Assembly: GCA_002698985.1 (NCBI GenBank)
Contig: PAAY01000004.1
Span: 84,695 to 148,694 of the forward strand
DNA: 64,000 nt
DNA from: Saprospirales bacterium
GTDB lineage: Bacteria; Bacteroidota; Bacteroidia; Chitinophagales; Saprospiraceae
Direction of reading: 5' to 3'
The notes under the pieces were generated by a model, which ran no database searches, was not told the DNA's origin, and saw nothing but the letters and a program-made list of their open reading frames with translations. Shown here one piece after another: positions 26,961-36,550 of this stretch. The translations under genes and the position numbers were made by a program. Position 1 is the first letter of the stretch. Every line of letters begins with the position of its first letter.

Positions 26961-29012
26961 TCAGCTTTGGTCCAGCTTTTTCACCATGGTCAGGATGGTA
27001 GCCAGGGCCACGGTTTCACCGGTTTCGTCGTAAACATCCACCAGGTATTTCACGATGCCTTTGGCGATGTCGTCCTCGCTCTTTTTCTCCTGGTCAATTT
27101 TTTCTTTCACCGTGAGCCGCACGCCGATGGTCATGCCGGGGTACACCGGTTTGGTGAACCTGCATTCGTCGATGCCGTAGTTGAGCAGCACAGGACCTTT
27201 GCGGGGTTCCACGAAGAGGCCGGCAGCTTTGGAGAGGATGTAATAGCCGTGGGCCACCCGCCGCTCGAAGATGGTGCCTTCGAGAGAGGTTTCGTCCACA
27301 TGGGCATAGAAGTGGTCGCCGCTGATGTTGGCGAAGTTGACGATATCAGCCTCGGTGACTGTGTGTTTGGAGGTAACAACGGTCTCACCGATTTCCAGTT
27401 CCTCAAAGTGCTTTCTGAAAACGTGCACCGGTTTTTCAATTTGCCGGGCGCCTTGCTGGTATTGCTGCGTCACTGCGGTTATGAACGTGGGGTGCCCCTG
27501 CAGGGCGGTTGTTTGCAGGTAGAAGCGTACACTGCGCAGGCCTCCCAGTTCCTGGCCGCCACCGGCTCTGCCGGGTCCGCCGTGCATCAGGTTGGGCAGC
27601 GGCGATCCGTGGCCGGTATTTTCGCCGGCGCAGTCTTCGTTCAGAATGAGTATGCGGCCGTGGTAGGCAGCGGCTCCGAGTACATAGTCACGTGCTGTGT
27701 TTCCGTCTTTCGTCACAATGGTGCTGACGAGTGACCCCTTCCCGAGTCGGGTCAATTCAATGGCCTCCTCGAGGGTTTTGTAAGGCATGATGGTGCTGAC
27801 CGGGCCAAAGGCTTCCACCTCGTGGCTGGTCAGGTTGTGGAAAGGATCGTCGTTTCGGAACAAAAGCGGCGACATGAAGGCACCTTTTGTAGCATCGGCA
27901 CCGGTCACTTCCACATAATCCGGGTCTCCATATACCAAGGTGCTTGCCTCGGCCAGCTCAGCCACCCGTGCTTTCACTTCCTCCACTTGTATGCGGGCCA
28001 CCAGGCTGCCCATTCGCACGCCTTCCACCTGCGGATCGCCAATGACTGTTTTTGCCAGCCGGGCACTGAGGGCTGATTGCACCTCCTCCACCAGGTTTTC
28101 CGGAACGATGATGCGCCGGACGGCGGTACACTTTTGGCCGGCTTTGGTCACCATCTCGCGGTGCACTTCTTTGATGAAGATGCCGAACTCGGGCGTGTCA
28201 GGGGTGGCATCCGGTGCCAGCACGGCGGCGTTGAGGCTGTCGGCTTCCATGTTGAAAGGCACCGAGTTTTCGATGATCTTCGGGTGGGCTTTCAGCATGC
28301 GGCCGGTGCTGGCCGAGCCGGTGAATGTCACCACGTCTTGTTCCGTAATGGGTTCCAGAATGCCGTCGCCGCGGCCACAGACCAATTGGATGGCCCCTTC
28401 CGGAACGATGCCGGAGGCAACGATGTCTTTGACCATGGCCTGGGTCAGAAAGCTGGTCAGCTCAGAGGGCTTCACAATGGCCGGCATACCAGCCAGCCAG
28501 GTGGGCGCCAGTTTTTCCAGCATGCCCCAGATGGGAAAGTTGAAGGCATTGATGTGGATGGCTACCCCCTGGCGGGGTGTCATGATGTGATGGCCGATGA
28601 AGGTGCCTTCTTTGGAGGACTTGATGGCCTCGCCATCTATGTAAAAGGGTTGGCTGCCCATTTTTCTTCGCAAACTTGCGAAGGCGAACAAGGTGCCGAT
28701 ACCGCCTTCGATGTCCACCCAGCTGTCGGCTTTGGTAGCACCGGTGCGGTAGCTCAGTGGGTAATAGGATTTGCGCCGCTCGTGCAGGTAAAGGGCCAGT
28801 TGTTTGAGCATGAGGCCGCGCTCGTAAAAGGTCATTTTCCGAAGGGCAGGACCACCCACACGCCGTGCGTAATCCATCATCGCAGCAAAGTCGAGTCCTT
28901 CGCTGCCGGCGGTGCAGATCACCTCGCCGGTGATGGCATCGTACTGGGGTTCTCCGGGGCCTTCATGGGGCACCCATTTACCGAGGGCATAATTGGTGAG
29001 CTTCTCTGGCAT
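26961..29012 (-). CDS. paaZ: Bifunctional oxepin-CoA hydrolase / semialdehyde dehydrogenase
   Basis: A 683-residue fusion like E. coli PaaZ (681 residues), which opens the oxepin-CoA ring in phenylacetate degradation and oxidises the resulting semialdehyde. The aldehyde dehydrogenase part covers about 1-520, with catalytic C295 in AGQKCTAVRR, the same number as in E. coli, and the segment LVCGRGDGILE. The C-terminal MaoC-like hydratase has the D-x4-H pair (D566, H571) in GDHFYAH. Other paa genes are not in the window, so the pathway assignment rests on the protein itself. It lies between an SH3 protein gene and recX in one apparent transcription unit. Confidence 0.92.
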   Translation of the reverse strand: MPEKLTNYALGKWVPHEGPGEPQYDAITGEVICTAGSEGLDFAAMMDYARRVGGPALRKMTFYERGLMLKQLALYLHERRKSYYPLSYRTGATKADSWVDIEGGIGTLFAFASLRRKMGSQPFYIDGEAIKSSKEGTFIGHHIMTPRQGVAIHINAFNFPIWGMLEKLAPTWLAGMPAIVKPSELTSFLTQAMVKDIVASGIVPEGAIQLVCGRGDGILEPITEQDVVTFTGSASTGRMLKAHPKIIENSVPFNMEADSLNAAVLAPDATPDTPEFGIFIKEVHREMVTKAGQKCTAVRRIIVPENLVEEVQSALSARLAKTVIGDPQVEGVRMGSLVARIQVEEVKARVAELAEASTLVYGDPDYVEVTGADATKGAFMSPLLFRNDDPFHNLTSHEVEAFGPVSTIMPYKTLEEAIELTRLGKGSLVSTIVTKDGNTARDYVLGAAAYHGRILILNEDCAGENTGHGSPLPNLMHGGPGRAGGGQELGGLRSVRFYLQTTALQGHPTFITAVTQQYQQGARQIEKPVHVFRKHFEELEIGETVVTSKHTVTEADIVNFANISGDHFYAHVDETSLEGTIFERRVAHGYYILSKAAGLFVEPRKGPVLLNYGIDECRFTKPVYPGMTIGVRLTVKEKIDQEKKSEDDIAKGIVKYLVDVYDETGETVALATILTMVKKLDQS

Positions 29013-29052
29013 TTTTTCAGTTTTATGTTGGTCAAGTTTATTTTTTGGGAAT

Positions 29053-29568
29053 TTACTCCAGGGTGCCGGGGTGTTTCTTTTTGATGTAGCTGATGCCGGC
29101 GCCGTACACCCATCCTTCGAGGCCTTTTTTTGTGCGCACTTTTATGTAGGGCTCGTCCACCACCATCCTGCCCAGGTTTACTTCAAAAGTGCTGTCGGTC
29201 ATCTCGTTCAGGAAGTAAACGGGCTCGAACAGGGGCAGCTCGGTGAGCACCTTGCTCTTGAGTCCCGGGCCTTCACGCAGTTTCAGTTTGTCGATGACTA
29301 CGAAAAGCCTGGCGTACTCTTCATTGGGGTCGGCCAGCAGATCCTTTTGGGGCTGGGTGTTGGCTGGCTCTGGCTTGGCAGCCTCCTTCGCCGGCTGCTC
29401 CTGCTTTTGCTTTTCCACCATGGCAATGCTGTCCTGTGCTGCTTCAGCTGCTTTTTTGGCTTGCAGCTCAGCCTTGGTCGAGTTGCATTTAGAGACTGCC
29501 CAGATGAGGAAAAATATCGCCAGGCCGGCGATGAGGATGACTTCTATTTTTGATCTGAAACCTTTCAT
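29053..29568 (-). CDS. SH3-domain protein with N-terminal membrane anchor
   Basis: A 171-residue protein: one membrane helix (IEVILIAGLAIFFLIWAV, about 8-25), a Lys/Glu/Ala-rich charged coiled-coil-like segment (about 30-75), then a bacterial SH3-type fold (LKLREGPGLKSKVLTELPLF and TKKGLEGWVYGAGISYI). SH3b domains often bind cell-wall peptides. It is likely periplasmic. The stop lies 40 bases before paaZ on the same strand. No specific function can be given. Confidence 0.75.
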   Translation of the reverse strand: MKGFRSKIEVILIAGLAIFFLIWAVSKCNSTKAELQAKKAAEAAQDSIAMVEKQKQEQPAKEAAKPEPANTQPQKDLLADPNEEYARLFVVIDKLKLREGPGLKSKVLTELPLFEPVYFLNEMTDSTFEVNLGRMVVDEPYIKVRTKKGLEGWVYGAGISYIKKKHPGTLE

Positions 29569-29666
29569 CTCTTTGAATTATGTTTGCAATGGCCGAAATG
29601 ATACGGGCAAAGGAAAGCCTTTCCTTTCATTTTGCCCGGCTCCCTTCTTTTCGGGCTCCAAAAACT

Positions 29667-30782
29667 ATGAGAAAAACAAAGTTAGTGAAAGACCTCATTT
29701 ACAAAATTGCGCTCACCAGGATTCCGCTTGTTGGAGTCGTAACGGCCAAAGTCCTCGTCAGTTATTGCGGCGGTGTCAGGGAAGTATTCGAAGCCTCTGA
29801 AAAAGAACTGAAAAAGATACCCGGCATTGGTGATCAGGTGGCCAAACAGGTGCGCCGGGAAGAACCACTGGTCGAAGCCGAACGGGAGTTGGCGTTTGTG
29901 GAGCAGAACGGCCTGCAGGTTCTTTTCTACCTCGATGCCGAATTTCCGCAGCGCCTGAAGCCACTTGCCGATGCCCCCATCCTGCTTTACTATAAAGGAA
30001 CCGCCAATCTCAACCAGCGAAAAGTGTTGGGTGTCATCGGCACCCGAACCCCTTCGCCACACGGGGTGGGCATTTGCGAAGAAATAATCAAAGGCCTGGC
30101 TCCCTACCAGCCGCTCATCGTCAGTGGCCTGGCTTATGGCATCGATGTGACGGCCCACCGGGCAAGCCTGAAAGAAGGCCTTGAAACCGTTGCCGTATTG
30201 GGCCACGGACTTCAGCAGGTATATCCTGCCCAGCACCGTTCAGTGGCCATGAAGATGATCAGCCAGGGCGGCCTGCTGACGGAGTTTACCAGCCAGGAGG
30301 GGCCTGCCAAGGAGCATTTCCCCATGCGCAACCGCATCGTTGCCGGCATGTGCGATGGCATCATCGTCGTCGAAACAGCGTTGCGCGGCGGCTCCATCAT
30401 CACCGCTAAACAGGCCAATGGCTACGGCAGGGATGTCTTTGCCGTGCCCGGCAGGGTAAAAGACAAGTACTCGCAGGGCTGCAACATGATGATCAAAAAA
30501 TCCTGGGCCCACCTGCTCGAAAGTGCCGACGATGTGGCTCGGGTCTTCGGTTGGAACCTCAAAGAAGGCGCTTCTGACAATGGCCAGCAGAAGCTCTTCG
30601 AAGAACTGACAGAACCCGAAAAGAAGGTCATCGATCTCATCCATGAAGCCGAGGAAATAGGCATCGATCAGTTGAGTTACCGCTCCGAAATCGGCCCCGC
30701 CGAGTTGGCCTCCCTCCTGCTCGATTTGGAGTTCAAAGGCCTGGTGCGTTCCCTCCCCGGAAAACGCTATGTGCTCTCCTGA
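29667..30782 (+). CDS. dprA: DNA-processing protein DprA
   Basis: A 371-residue protein starting at ATG 29667 (MRKTKLVKDLIYKI); the frame is open 29 codons upstream, but that stretch overlaps the divergent promoter region and does not resemble DprA. An HhH-like N-terminal domain (LKKIPGIGDQVAKQV) leads to the Rossmann fold, with VIGTRTPSPHG, IVSGLAYGIDVTAHR, FPMRNRIVAGMCDG and GSIITAKQA, and a winged-helix C-terminus (GPAELASLLLDLEFKG). DprA loads RecA on incoming single-stranded DNA in natural transformation; this and ComEC elsewhere would imply competence. Confidence 0.94.
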   Translation: MRKTKLVKDLIYKIALTRIPLVGVVTAKVLVSYCGGVREVFEASEKELKKIPGIGDQVAKQVRREEPLVEAERELAFVEQNGLQVLFYLDAEFPQRLKPLADAPILLYYKGTANLNQRKVLGVIGTRTPSPHGVGICEEIIKGLAPYQPLIVSGLAYGIDVTAHRASLKEGLETVAVLGHGLQQVYPAQHRSVAMKMISQGGLLTEFTSQEGPAKEHFPMRNRIVAGMCDGIIVVETALRGGSIITAKQANGYGRDVFAVPGRVKDKYSQGCNMMIKKSWAHLLESADDVARVFGWNLKEGASDNGQQKLFEELTEPEKKVIDLIHEAEEIGIDQLSYRSEIGPAELASLLLDLEFKGLVRSLPGKRYVLS

Positions 30783-30832
30783 ATTCAGTGCACCCGGTTG
30801 GTTTTCAGGATTCCCTTCGGTAAACTTGCCGG

Positions 30833-32413
30833 ATGCAACACGATTATGACTACATCATCATTGGCAGTGGATTCGGAGGTTCTGTAAGCGCGCTGCGGCT
30901 TTCGGAAAAGGGCTACAAAGTGCTGGTACTGGAAAAGGGCAAGTGGTACCGGGCCGAAGATTTTCCGAAGACCAACTGGAATCTGCGGCGCTGGCTTTGG
31001 CTGCCGGCCTTGCGATGGTTTGGCATCATGAAGCTGACCTTCTTCCGGCATGTCACCATCCTTTCCGGAACGGGGGTAGGAGGTGGTTCACTGGTCTATG
31101 CAAACACCCTCCCCCGGCCCAAAGCTGCTTTTTTCAAAACCGGAAGCTGGGCCGGGCTGACCGACTGGGAGCAGGAATTGGAGCCGTACTACCAGACTGC
31201 TGAGCGAATGTTGGGAGCAGCCAAAAACCCGCATCCCGGTCCTGCCGACAAAGCATTGGAGGAACTTGCCGCTCAACTGGGCAGACAAAAGAAATACTCC
31301 CACACCCGTGTTGGGGTTTTCTTCGGCCCTCCGGGCCAAACCGTGGACGATCCCTACTTCGATGGCAAAGGGCCACGACGTGCCGGCTGCATTTTCTGCG
31401 GCAGTTGCATGACGGGCTGCCGTCACAATGCCAAAAACTCCCTGGATAAAAACTACCTGCACCTGGCCATGCTCCAGGGTGCGGAAGTCAAAGCCGAACA
31501 GGAGGTATTCGATGTACGCCCACTGGACGGGGCTGATGGCAGCACAGGGTATGAAGTGCATTTCCGGAAAAGCACCGCCTGGTTTTTTCCGAAGAAAAAC
31601 AAACTGACCTGCAAAGGCCTTGTGTTTGCCGGTGGTGTGCTGGGCACGGTTCCGCTTTTACTTCGCCTGCGGCAACATTCACTTCCGCGCCTGTCGGCAA
31701 GGCTTGGGCACGATGTGAGAACCAATAACGAAAGCCTGCTGCCCGTCACCAGCCTGGATAAATCGGTGGATTACTCGGAAGGGGTGGCCATAGGCTCCAT
31801 TCTGCAAACGGACGAACACAGCCACCTGGAACCGGTGCGATACGGCAAAGGCTCCGGTTTCTGGCGCTTCAGCCTGCTGCCCCTGGTCAGCGGCGGTGCT
31901 TTCTGGCAGCGAATGAAAGACCTGCTCCGGATCCTGGTCAAAGATGCTTCACGCATCGCCCGGGTGCTCACCGTTGGCGACTGGGCCCGCCATACGCCCA
32001 TCCTGCTCTTCATGCAACATCTTGACAGCACCCTTCAACTGCGTCTTACCAAATTGGGCCGGGTGAACACCAGCCTGGGCCAGGGGCCTGCTCCCACACC
32101 TTTCATTCCGCAAGCAGTTTCACTGGCTAAAGGCTATGCCCAAAAAGTGAAAGGCTACCCCATGTCCTTTTTTCTGGAACCGCTGGCCGGGATCTCCTCA
32201 ACTGCTCACATCCTCGGCGGCGCCGTCATGGGCGATTCAGCAGAAACCGGTGTCATTGACAAAAACAACAAGGTGTTCGGTTACCAAAACATGTACATCT
32301 GCGACGGCTCCATGATCTCCGCCAACCCGGGTGTCAATCCCTCCCTAACCATTACGGCCATCAGTGAAAGGGCGATGGCGAAGGTGGAGGATGCAAAAGC
32401 GGCTGGCGTTTGA
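30833..32413 (+). CDS. GMC-family FAD oxidoreductase, cholesterol-oxidase-like
   Basis: A 526-residue flavoprotein. It opens with the FAD dinucleotide-binding motif DYIIIGSGFGGSVSALRLSE and ends with a GMC C-terminal domain (CDGSMISANPGVNPSLTITA). There is no signal peptide. A cysteine cluster CIFCGSCMTGC (C186, C189, C192, C196) followed by KNSLDKNYL is typical of a cholesterol-oxidase-like subgroup and could ligate an iron-sulfur centre or zinc. The reaction is probably oxidation of an alcohol such as a sterol or terpenoid. The substrate is not inferable. It stands alone between dprA and the RhuM-Doc gene. Confidence 0.86.
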   Translation: MQHDYDYIIIGSGFGGSVSALRLSEKGYKVLVLEKGKWYRAEDFPKTNWNLRRWLWLPALRWFGIMKLTFFRHVTILSGTGVGGGSLVYANTLPRPKAAFFKTGSWAGLTDWEQELEPYYQTAERMLGAAKNPHPGPADKALEELAAQLGRQKKYSHTRVGVFFGPPGQTVDDPYFDGKGPRRAGCIFCGSCMTGCRHNAKNSLDKNYLHLAMLQGAEVKAEQEVFDVRPLDGADGSTGYEVHFRKSTAWFFPKKNKLTCKGLVFAGGVLGTVPLLLRLRQHSLPRLSARLGHDVRTNNESLLPVTSLDKSVDYSEGVAIGSILQTDEHSHLEPVRYGKGSGFWRFSLLPLVSGGAFWQRMKDLLRILVKDASRIARVLTVGDWARHTPILLFMQHLDSTLQLRLTKLGRVNTSLGQGPAPTPFIPQAVSLAKGYAQKVKGYPMSFFLEPLAGISSTAHILGGAVMGDSAETGVIDKNNKVFGYQNMYICDGSMISANPGVNPSLTITAISERAMAKVEDAKAAGV

Positions 32414-32426
32414 GGGGAATGTTTGG

Positions 32427-32434
32427 TAGATTTG
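32427..32434 (+). promoter_or_regulatory. Candidate -7 box of the RhuM-Doc gene
   Basis: TAGATTTG, an exact TAnnTTTG match, lies 41 bases before the start codon. A TTTG at 32409-32412 is 14 bases upstream, shorter than the usual spacing. Confidence 0.4.
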
Positions 32435-32474
32435 GGAGGGATTTAAGTACAATAAATTGAACCATCGAATACAA

Positions 32475-33455
32475 ATGAAAAAAGGAGAAATAGAAATTTA
32501 CAGAAGTGAAGACGGTACAGAGATTCAGGTAAAGCTGGAGAATGATACTGTGTGGCTTAATCAGGAACAAATGAGCACCCTATTCGAAAGGGATCGTACA
32601 GTTATTGGACGGCATATTCGAAATATTTTCAAGGAAGGTGAACTTGATGAAAATATGGTATGTGCAAATTTTGCACACACCACTGCACATGGAGCAATCA
32701 AAGGTAAATCTCAAACCAAATTCGTAACACATTACAATCTCGATGTTATAATTTCTGTAGGATACCGGGTAAAATCAATAAGAGGCACCCAATTCCGCAT
32801 CTGGGCCACCCAGCGCCTGAAAGACTACCTGGTGCAGGGTTATGCTATCAACGAAAAAAGACTGGCTCAGAAAGAAATGGAGGTGCTTCATCTCAAAACC
32901 GGAATCCAGATTCTTAGCCGGGCCATTGAACAAAAGGCAGGAGAGGAAGGCTATGAGTGGCTGCTCCAATACGCCAAAGGCCTTGAACTGCTGGACGATT
33001 ACGACCACGAAAAATTGGATCAGCAGGGAATCACAAAAAAGGAAGCCCATTACCCCAGCCGGCAGGAGTATCAGGAGTTGATAGATCAGATGAAGGCTGA
33101 TTTTGATTCGGCGGTATTTGGGCTCGAAAAAGACCAGGGATTTGAGAGCGCAATAGCCCAAATAGCGCAGGGCTTTGGCGGGCAAGACCTCTATCCAACA
33201 TTGGAAGAAAAAGCCGCCATGCTGTTGTACCTCATTACGAAGAATCACGCTTTTGCAGATGGCAACAAACGAATTGCCGCAGCTTGCTTCCTGTTGTTTT
33301 TGGAACAAAATGACATGCTGACCAATTCCAAGGGAGAACCCATCATCAGCAATGAGGCTTTGGCAGGGCTTACACTATTCGTCGCTGCCAGTAAGCCAGA
33401 GGAGATGGAAACGGTAAAAAGACTGATCGTCAGTGTGCTGAACCGTAATCAGTAA
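32475..33455 (+). CDS. RhuM N-terminal domain fused to Fic/Doc domain
   Basis: A 326-residue protein starting at ATG 32475. Residues 1-150 match virulence RhuM proteins (VWLNQEQMSTLFERDRTVIG, NLDVIISVGYRVKSIRGTQF), thought to bind DNA or to have come from phage KilA-like antirepressors. The C-terminal half is a Fic/Doc fold with HAFADGNKRIAA starting at H258. The GNKR end replaces the GNGRxxR of AMPylators, as in Doc, which phosphorylates EF-Tu. No antitoxin gene (Phd-like) is adjacent; regulation may be internal through the RhuM half. Lower GC than its neighbours suggests transfer. Confidence 0.85.
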   Translation: MKKGEIEIYRSEDGTEIQVKLENDTVWLNQEQMSTLFERDRTVIGRHIRNIFKEGELDENMVCANFAHTTAHGAIKGKSQTKFVTHYNLDVIISVGYRVKSIRGTQFRIWATQRLKDYLVQGYAINEKRLAQKEMEVLHLKTGIQILSRAIEQKAGEEGYEWLLQYAKGLELLDDYDHEKLDQQGITKKEAHYPSRQEYQELIDQMKADFDSAVFGLEKDQGFESAIAQIAQGFGGQDLYPTLEEKAAMLLYLITKNHAFADGNKRIAAACFLLFLEQNDMLTNSKGEPIISNEALAGLTLFVAASKPEEMETVKRLIVSVLNRNQ

Positions 33456-33504
33456 AGGTAGATTTCGGTCGGGAGATTTAGGTTAGTGATTATCTCCTCC
33501 CCCC

Positions 33505-34647
33505 TCAATCCACAATCATTTTTTCCCTGTCCAGATCCTGCTGCAGAATGTTGGCTGGGAGTTCCCGGTATTCGTATTCCTGGTTCCGCAACTGCGGGGT
33601 GAATCCGGCTTCCCGGATGGCTTCCTGAATGCCCTCGGCGGTGAAGCGGAAGCGGGCACCAGCTGCTGATACCACATTTTCTTCGATCATGATGGAGCCG
33701 AAGTCGTTGGCGCCGGCGTGGAGGCAGAGTTGGCCTACCTGTTTACCGACGGTGAGCCAGGAGGCCTGTACGTTGATGACATTGGGCAGCATGATCCGGC
33801 TCATGGCGATCATGCGAATGTACTCATCACCGGTGCAGGTGTTGCGGGCTCTTTTGAGTTTGCGAAGGATGGTGTCGTAGTCCTGAAATGGCCAGGGGAT
33901 GAAGGCCAGGAAGCCTTTGGCGCCCTCCGGTTTTTCACTTTGCACCTGGCGGATCTTCACCAGGTGTTCCATGCGCTCCAGGTTGGTTTCTATGTGGCCG
34001 AACATCATGGTGGCTGAGGTGGTGAGTCCCAGTTTGTGGGCGGCCCGCATCACATCCAGCCATTCATCGGCGCCGCATTTGCCGGCAGAGATGAGGCGGC
34101 GCACCCGGTCGTCGAGGATTTCGGCGCCTGCACCTGGCAAGCTGTCGAGGCCGGATTCTTTGAGCGCTTTGAGCACTTCGTAATGGGTGCTCTGCTCCAG
34201 CTTGGTGATGTGGGCAATTTCAGGGGGACCCAGTGCATGAAGCTTGAGGTTGGGGTACCATTCTTTCAATTGCCGGAAGAGCTTCGTGTAATAATCGAGG
34301 CCGAGCTCAGGGTGGTGGCCGCCCTGCAGCAAGAGTTGCTCTCCTCCCAGTGCAAAAGTCTCTTCGATCTTTTGGCAGTACTGCTCCAGGGTGGTTACGT
34401 AGCTCTCTTCATGGCCGGGCCGGCGAAAGAAGTTGCAGAACTTGCAGTTGGCGATGCAAACATTGGTGGTATTGGCATTGCGGTCAATGATCCAGGTGAC
34501 CACATTTCCCGGCACATGGTGTTGCCGGAGGCGATTGCCAACAAACATGAGCTCTGCCGTGGCGGCATTCTCGAAGAGGAAAACGCCTTCTTCTGCCGTG
34601 AGGTCTTCCAGGTTGAGGGCTTTCTGAAGCAGGTCGTCGATACGCAT
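33505..34647 (-). CDS. mqnC: Cyclic dehypoxanthinyl futalosine synthase (menaquinone synthesis)
   Basis: A 380-residue radical SAM enzyme of the futalosine pathway to menaquinone. The iron-sulfur motif is CIANCKFCNFFR (Cx3CxxC). MqnC features include LLLQGGHHPELGLDYYTKLF, LDSLPGAGAEILDDRVRRLI, TSATMMFGHIETNLERMEHL, FIPWPFQDYDTIL and GANDFGSIMIEENVVSAAGA. MqnE, the related enzyme, lacks this exact pattern. The start codon ATG at 34647 follows a -7 box TACCTTTG on the minus strand. The presence of the pathway fits the respiratory quinone of Bacteroidota. Other mqn genes are not in this window. Confidence 0.93.
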   Translation of the reverse strand: MRIDDLLQKALNLEDLTAEEGVFLFENAATAELMFVGNRLRQHHVPGNVVTWIIDRNANTTNVCIANCKFCNFFRRPGHEESYVTTLEQYCQKIEETFALGGEQLLLQGGHHPELGLDYYTKLFRQLKEWYPNLKLHALGPPEIAHITKLEQSTHYEVLKALKESGLDSLPGAGAEILDDRVRRLISAGKCGADEWLDVMRAAHKLGLTTSATMMFGHIETNLERMEHLVKIRQVQSEKPEGAKGFLAFIPWPFQDYDTILRKLKRARNTCTGDEYIRMIAMSRIMLPNVINVQASWLTVGKQVGQLCLHAGANDFGSIMIEENVVSAAGARFRFTAEGIQEAIREAGFTPQLRNQEYEYRELPANILQQDLDREKMIVD

Positions 34648-34669
34648 AACAGTTGGTTTGATTGAGGGG

Positions 34670-34677
34670 CAAAGGTA
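34670..34677 (-). promoter_or_regulatory. -7 box of mqnC
   Basis: TACCTTTG on the minus strand exactly matches TAnnTTTG and lies 22 bases before the mqnC start, giving a short leader of around 16 nt. Confidence 0.5.
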
Positions 34678-34794
34678 GGTATGTTCCCGTTATTCACAGG
34701 ATGTGCGAAAGCAGCGGTTTTGGCTACCTTAGCGCCTCGTAAGTGGATGTACCTAACATCGCTTTTTGAAACCGGTTCTAACCAATCGACCATT

Positions 34795-36336
34795 ATGGAT
34801 AAAAAACTCGAACTCCTTCAGAAAAAGATTGCGGAAGCTCAACTGGGCGGCGGCGCTGACCGCATCGCCAAAGAACACAAAAAGGGCAAATTGACCGCCC
34901 GGGAACGCATCCACTTCTTATTGGACGAAGGTTCTTTTGAAGAGATAGGCATGTTCGTGACCCACCGTTGCAATGACTTCGGAATGGAAAAGCAAAAGGT
35001 GCTGGGAGATGGTGTGGTGACCGGTTATGGAACCATCGATGGCCGGCTGGTCTATGTGTTTGCGCAGGATTTCACTGTTTTCGGTGGATCCTTGTCGGAA
35101 ACCCATGCCGAGAAAATTTGCAAGATCATGGACCTGGCCATGCGCAACGGCGCCCCGGTCATTGGCCTCAACGATTCCGGCGGTGCCCGCATACAGGAAG
35201 GGGTTAGCTCACTGGGTGGCTATGCCGACATCTTTTACCGGAACGTGCGTTCCAGCGGCGTCATCCCGCAGATTTCTGCCATCATGGGGCCATGTGCGGG
35301 AGGTGCGGTTTACAGCCCTGCCATGACCGATTTTACCATCATGGTGGAGCATACCAGCTACATGTTCGTGACGGGTCCCAACGTGGTGAAAACCGTGACA
35401 AACGAGGAAGTGACATCTGAAGAACTGGGTGGTGCGCATACCCACGCCACCAAATCGGGCGTGACCCACCTGACCGCCGCCAACGATATCGACTGCATTG
35501 CGAAGCTCAAAAAGCTGCTGTCTTACCTGCCTCAGAATTGCGAAGAAAAGCCCGCCAAACTGCCCTACGAACCCGGTGATGAATTCCGGGATCAACTGAC
35601 CGACCTCATTCCCGAAAGCGCACAGCAACCCTATGACATGCGGGAGGTGATCCGTGGCATCGTTGACGAAGACAGCTTTTTTGAAATTCACGAGGACTGG
35701 GCCGAGAACATCGTGGTCGGTTTTGCCCGGCTGGCCGGGCGAAGTATAGGCATCGTGGGCAACCAGCCCATGACACTGGCCGGGGTGCTGGATGTGAATT
35801 CATCCCGCAAAGGCGCCCGTTTCGTGCGCTTTTGCGACAGCTTCAACATTCCGCTGCTGGTGTTGGAGGATGTGCCCGGCTTTCTGCCCGGCACCGATCA
35901 GGAATGGAACGGCATCATCAGCAACGGAGCCAAGCTCCTCTACGCCTTCAGCGAGGCCACAGTGCCCCGGGTGACGGTGATTACCCGGAAAGCTTATGGT
36001 GGCGCTTACGACGTGATGAATTCCAAACACATCGGCGCTGATATGAATTTTGCCTGGCCCACGGCCGAAATTGCCGTGATGGGGGCCAAAGGTGCTTCAG
36101 GAATTATTTTCCGGAAAGAAATTCAGGCTGCCGAAGATCCGCAGGCACTGTTGGCCCAAAAAGAACAGGAATACCAGGAAACCTTTGCCAACCCCTACCG
36201 TGCTGCCCAGCGGGGATTCATCGATGAGGTGATCCACCCCAGGGAAACCCGCCGCAAACTGATCAAAGCTTTTGCCATGCTGGAAAACAAGGTGGACAGT
36301 TTGCCGAAGAAAAAGCACGGGAATATTCCGTTGTGA
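34795..36336 (+). CDS. Acyl-CoA carboxylase carboxyltransferase (beta) subunit
   Basis: A 513-residue protein starting at ATG 34795 ([11 protein letters not shown]); the frame is open 38 codons upstream, but that part overlaps the divergent promoter region and has no family similarity. It is the carboxyltransferase that moves CO2 from biotin to propionyl- or other acyl-CoA (PccB/MmdA type). Motifs: [87 protein letters not shown] and [19 protein letters not shown]. The biotin carrier and carboxylase subunits are not nearby, so the exact complex is uncertain. Confidence 0.92.
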   Translation: MDKKLELLQKKIAEAQLGGGADRIAKEHKKGKLTARERIHFLLDEGSFEEIGMFVTHRCNDFGMEKQKVLGDGVVTGYGTIDGRLVYVFAQDFTVFGGSLSETHAEKICKIMDLAMRNGAPVIGLNDSGGARIQEGVSSLGGYADIFYRNVRSSGVIPQISAIMGPCAGGAVYSPAMTDFTIMVEHTSYMFVTGPNVVKTVTNEEVTSEELGGAHTHATKSGVTHLTAANDIDCIAKLKKLLSYLPQNCEEKPAKLPYEPGDEFRDQLTDLIPESAQQPYDMREVIRGIVDEDSFFEIHEDWAENIVVGFARLAGRSIGIVGNQPMTLAGVLDVNSSRKGARFVRFCDSFNIPLLVLEDVPGFLPGTDQEWNGIISNGAKLLYAFSEATVPRVTVITRKAYGGAYDVMNSKHIGADMNFAWPTAEIAVMGAKGASGIIFRKEIQAAEDPQALLAQKEQEYQETFANPYRAAQRGFIDEVIHPRETRRKLIKAFAMLENKVDSLPKKKHGNIPL

Positions 36337-36359
36337 GGAGAGTGGAATAGTTGGGCATG

Positions 36360-36388
36360 TTGCGATCAAACCACAATTGATATATTTG
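36360..36388 (+). promoter_or_regulatory. Promoter facing the Fic gene (distal)
   Basis: TTG at 36360-36362, an 18-base spacer and TATATTTG (36381-36388), an exact -7 match. It would give a leader of about 155 nt before the Fic start at 36551. Confidence 0.5.
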
Positions 36389-36509
36389 AGGTTAAACGTT
36401 TCGTAAGTTGAGTGCCAGTTGATAGTAGTAAGCAAAAGAGTCATTAGAAAGCATTGGGGCCTTTAACTTTGATTAAATTTTAATCATCGCCTGGCTTACT
36501 TGGTTGGTG

Positions 36510-36517
36510 TATATTTG
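36510..36517 (+). promoter_or_regulatory. Candidate proximal -7 box of the Fic gene
   Basis: TATATTTG, identical to the distal box at 36381, lies 34 bases before the start codon. No -33 TTTG at the normal distance was found. Confidence 0.45.
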
Positions 36518-36550
36518 AATAAGAAGCGTTTTTGATAATTTATCATTTTC

